From contig JAPDOI010000132.1 of NCBI GenBank assembly GCA_029168955.1, positions 186,001 through 250,000 on the forward strand: 64,000 nucleotides of DNA, given 5' to 3'. This document shows positions 63,830-64,000 of this stretch, piece after piece (the stretch's first letter is position 1; the number at the start of each line of letters is the position of its first letter). The notes under the pieces were generated by a model that saw nothing but the letters and a program-made list of their open reading frames with translations, made no database searches and was not told where the DNA came from. The stretch comes from Aplectana chamaeleonis. Lineage: Eukaryota; Nematoda; Chromadorea; Rhabditida; Cosmocercidae. The translations under genes were made by a program, and so were the position numbers.

Positions 63830-64000
63830 ACGAAGCGTGTGTTGGATCTGCGAAAACGACTAGTATTGCTAGTATCTCTTGCGGCTAAATAGTAAAACTG
63901 CGCAGTATCCCGCCCCGTGCTGCAGGTTCCAAGAAGTTACATGCTTTAAGAAGTAGCTTTTGCGCTTTTTTACCTTCCAAAAAGCGCATTAGTTTTCGAA
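63830..64000. repeat. Dispersed repeat R1 tail, cut by the window edge
   Basis: It begins with the block 'gatctgcgaaaacgactagt' and continues with 'gcagtatcccgccccgtgctgcaggttcc', as at 46810-46880 (inverted) and 51400-51480 (inverted). Confidence 0.65.

Overview
This window looks like a repeat-choked piece of a nematode chromosome, most likely a strongylid or another clade V relative. The evidence is nematode-style splice sites (TTTTCAG-type acceptors, many short introns), a nematode-type RING-like zinc-finger gene, a TIL-domain protease inhibitor, a BEL/Pao retrotransposon primed by tRNA-Gly, several mariner transposons and very many palindromic MITEs. I found no rRNA, tRNA, CRISPR array or bacterial feature.

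Layout. 1-12300: a BEL/Pao LTR retrotransposon (1742-11731, minus strand) sits inside a mariner element (1557-1741 plus 11732-12300). Its 268-bp LTRs are identical by eye and it is flanked by a 5-bp target duplication, ATCAT. 12334-12999: four exons of a RING-like zinc-finger gene (+). 16719-17083: three phased exons of an unrecognised gene (+). 18664-19269: a fold-back mariner derivative. 20637-23068: a complete nine-exon gene for a secreted two-domain TIL inhibitor (-). 24500-46000: almost entirely nested repeats (large palindromes, chains of TTAA-type MITEs, two mariners, minisatellite-like fold-back elements). 47841-56669: an eleven-exon Cid1/GLD-2-type terminal nucleotidyltransferase gene (-), loaded with insertions, one of them inside a coding exon. 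57800-59015: a LINE fragment. 59510-63755: a complete five-exon gene of unknown function (+).

The gene models were built by hand from splice sites and reading phase. For the three full models the exon lengths sum to a multiple of three (1086, 1254 and 678 nt). For the nucleotidyltransferase this holds only if the inserted MITE and one copy of its 8-bp target duplication are removed. Homology calls rest on recognised motifs, not on a search.

Two signals stand out. (i) The hexamer AGGCGT (ACGCCU in the element's RNA) occurs about 38 times in the internal region of the BEL element, about 2 being expected. It occurs in all reading frames and in noncoding parts, almost only on one strand, and not in the LTRs or 5' leader. 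(ii) A hAT-like MITE lies in a coding exon of the nucleotidyltransferase gene. It must be spliced out as a new intron, or it breaks the gene. The BEL element also carries a second Gag-like zinc-knuckle protein downstream of pol.
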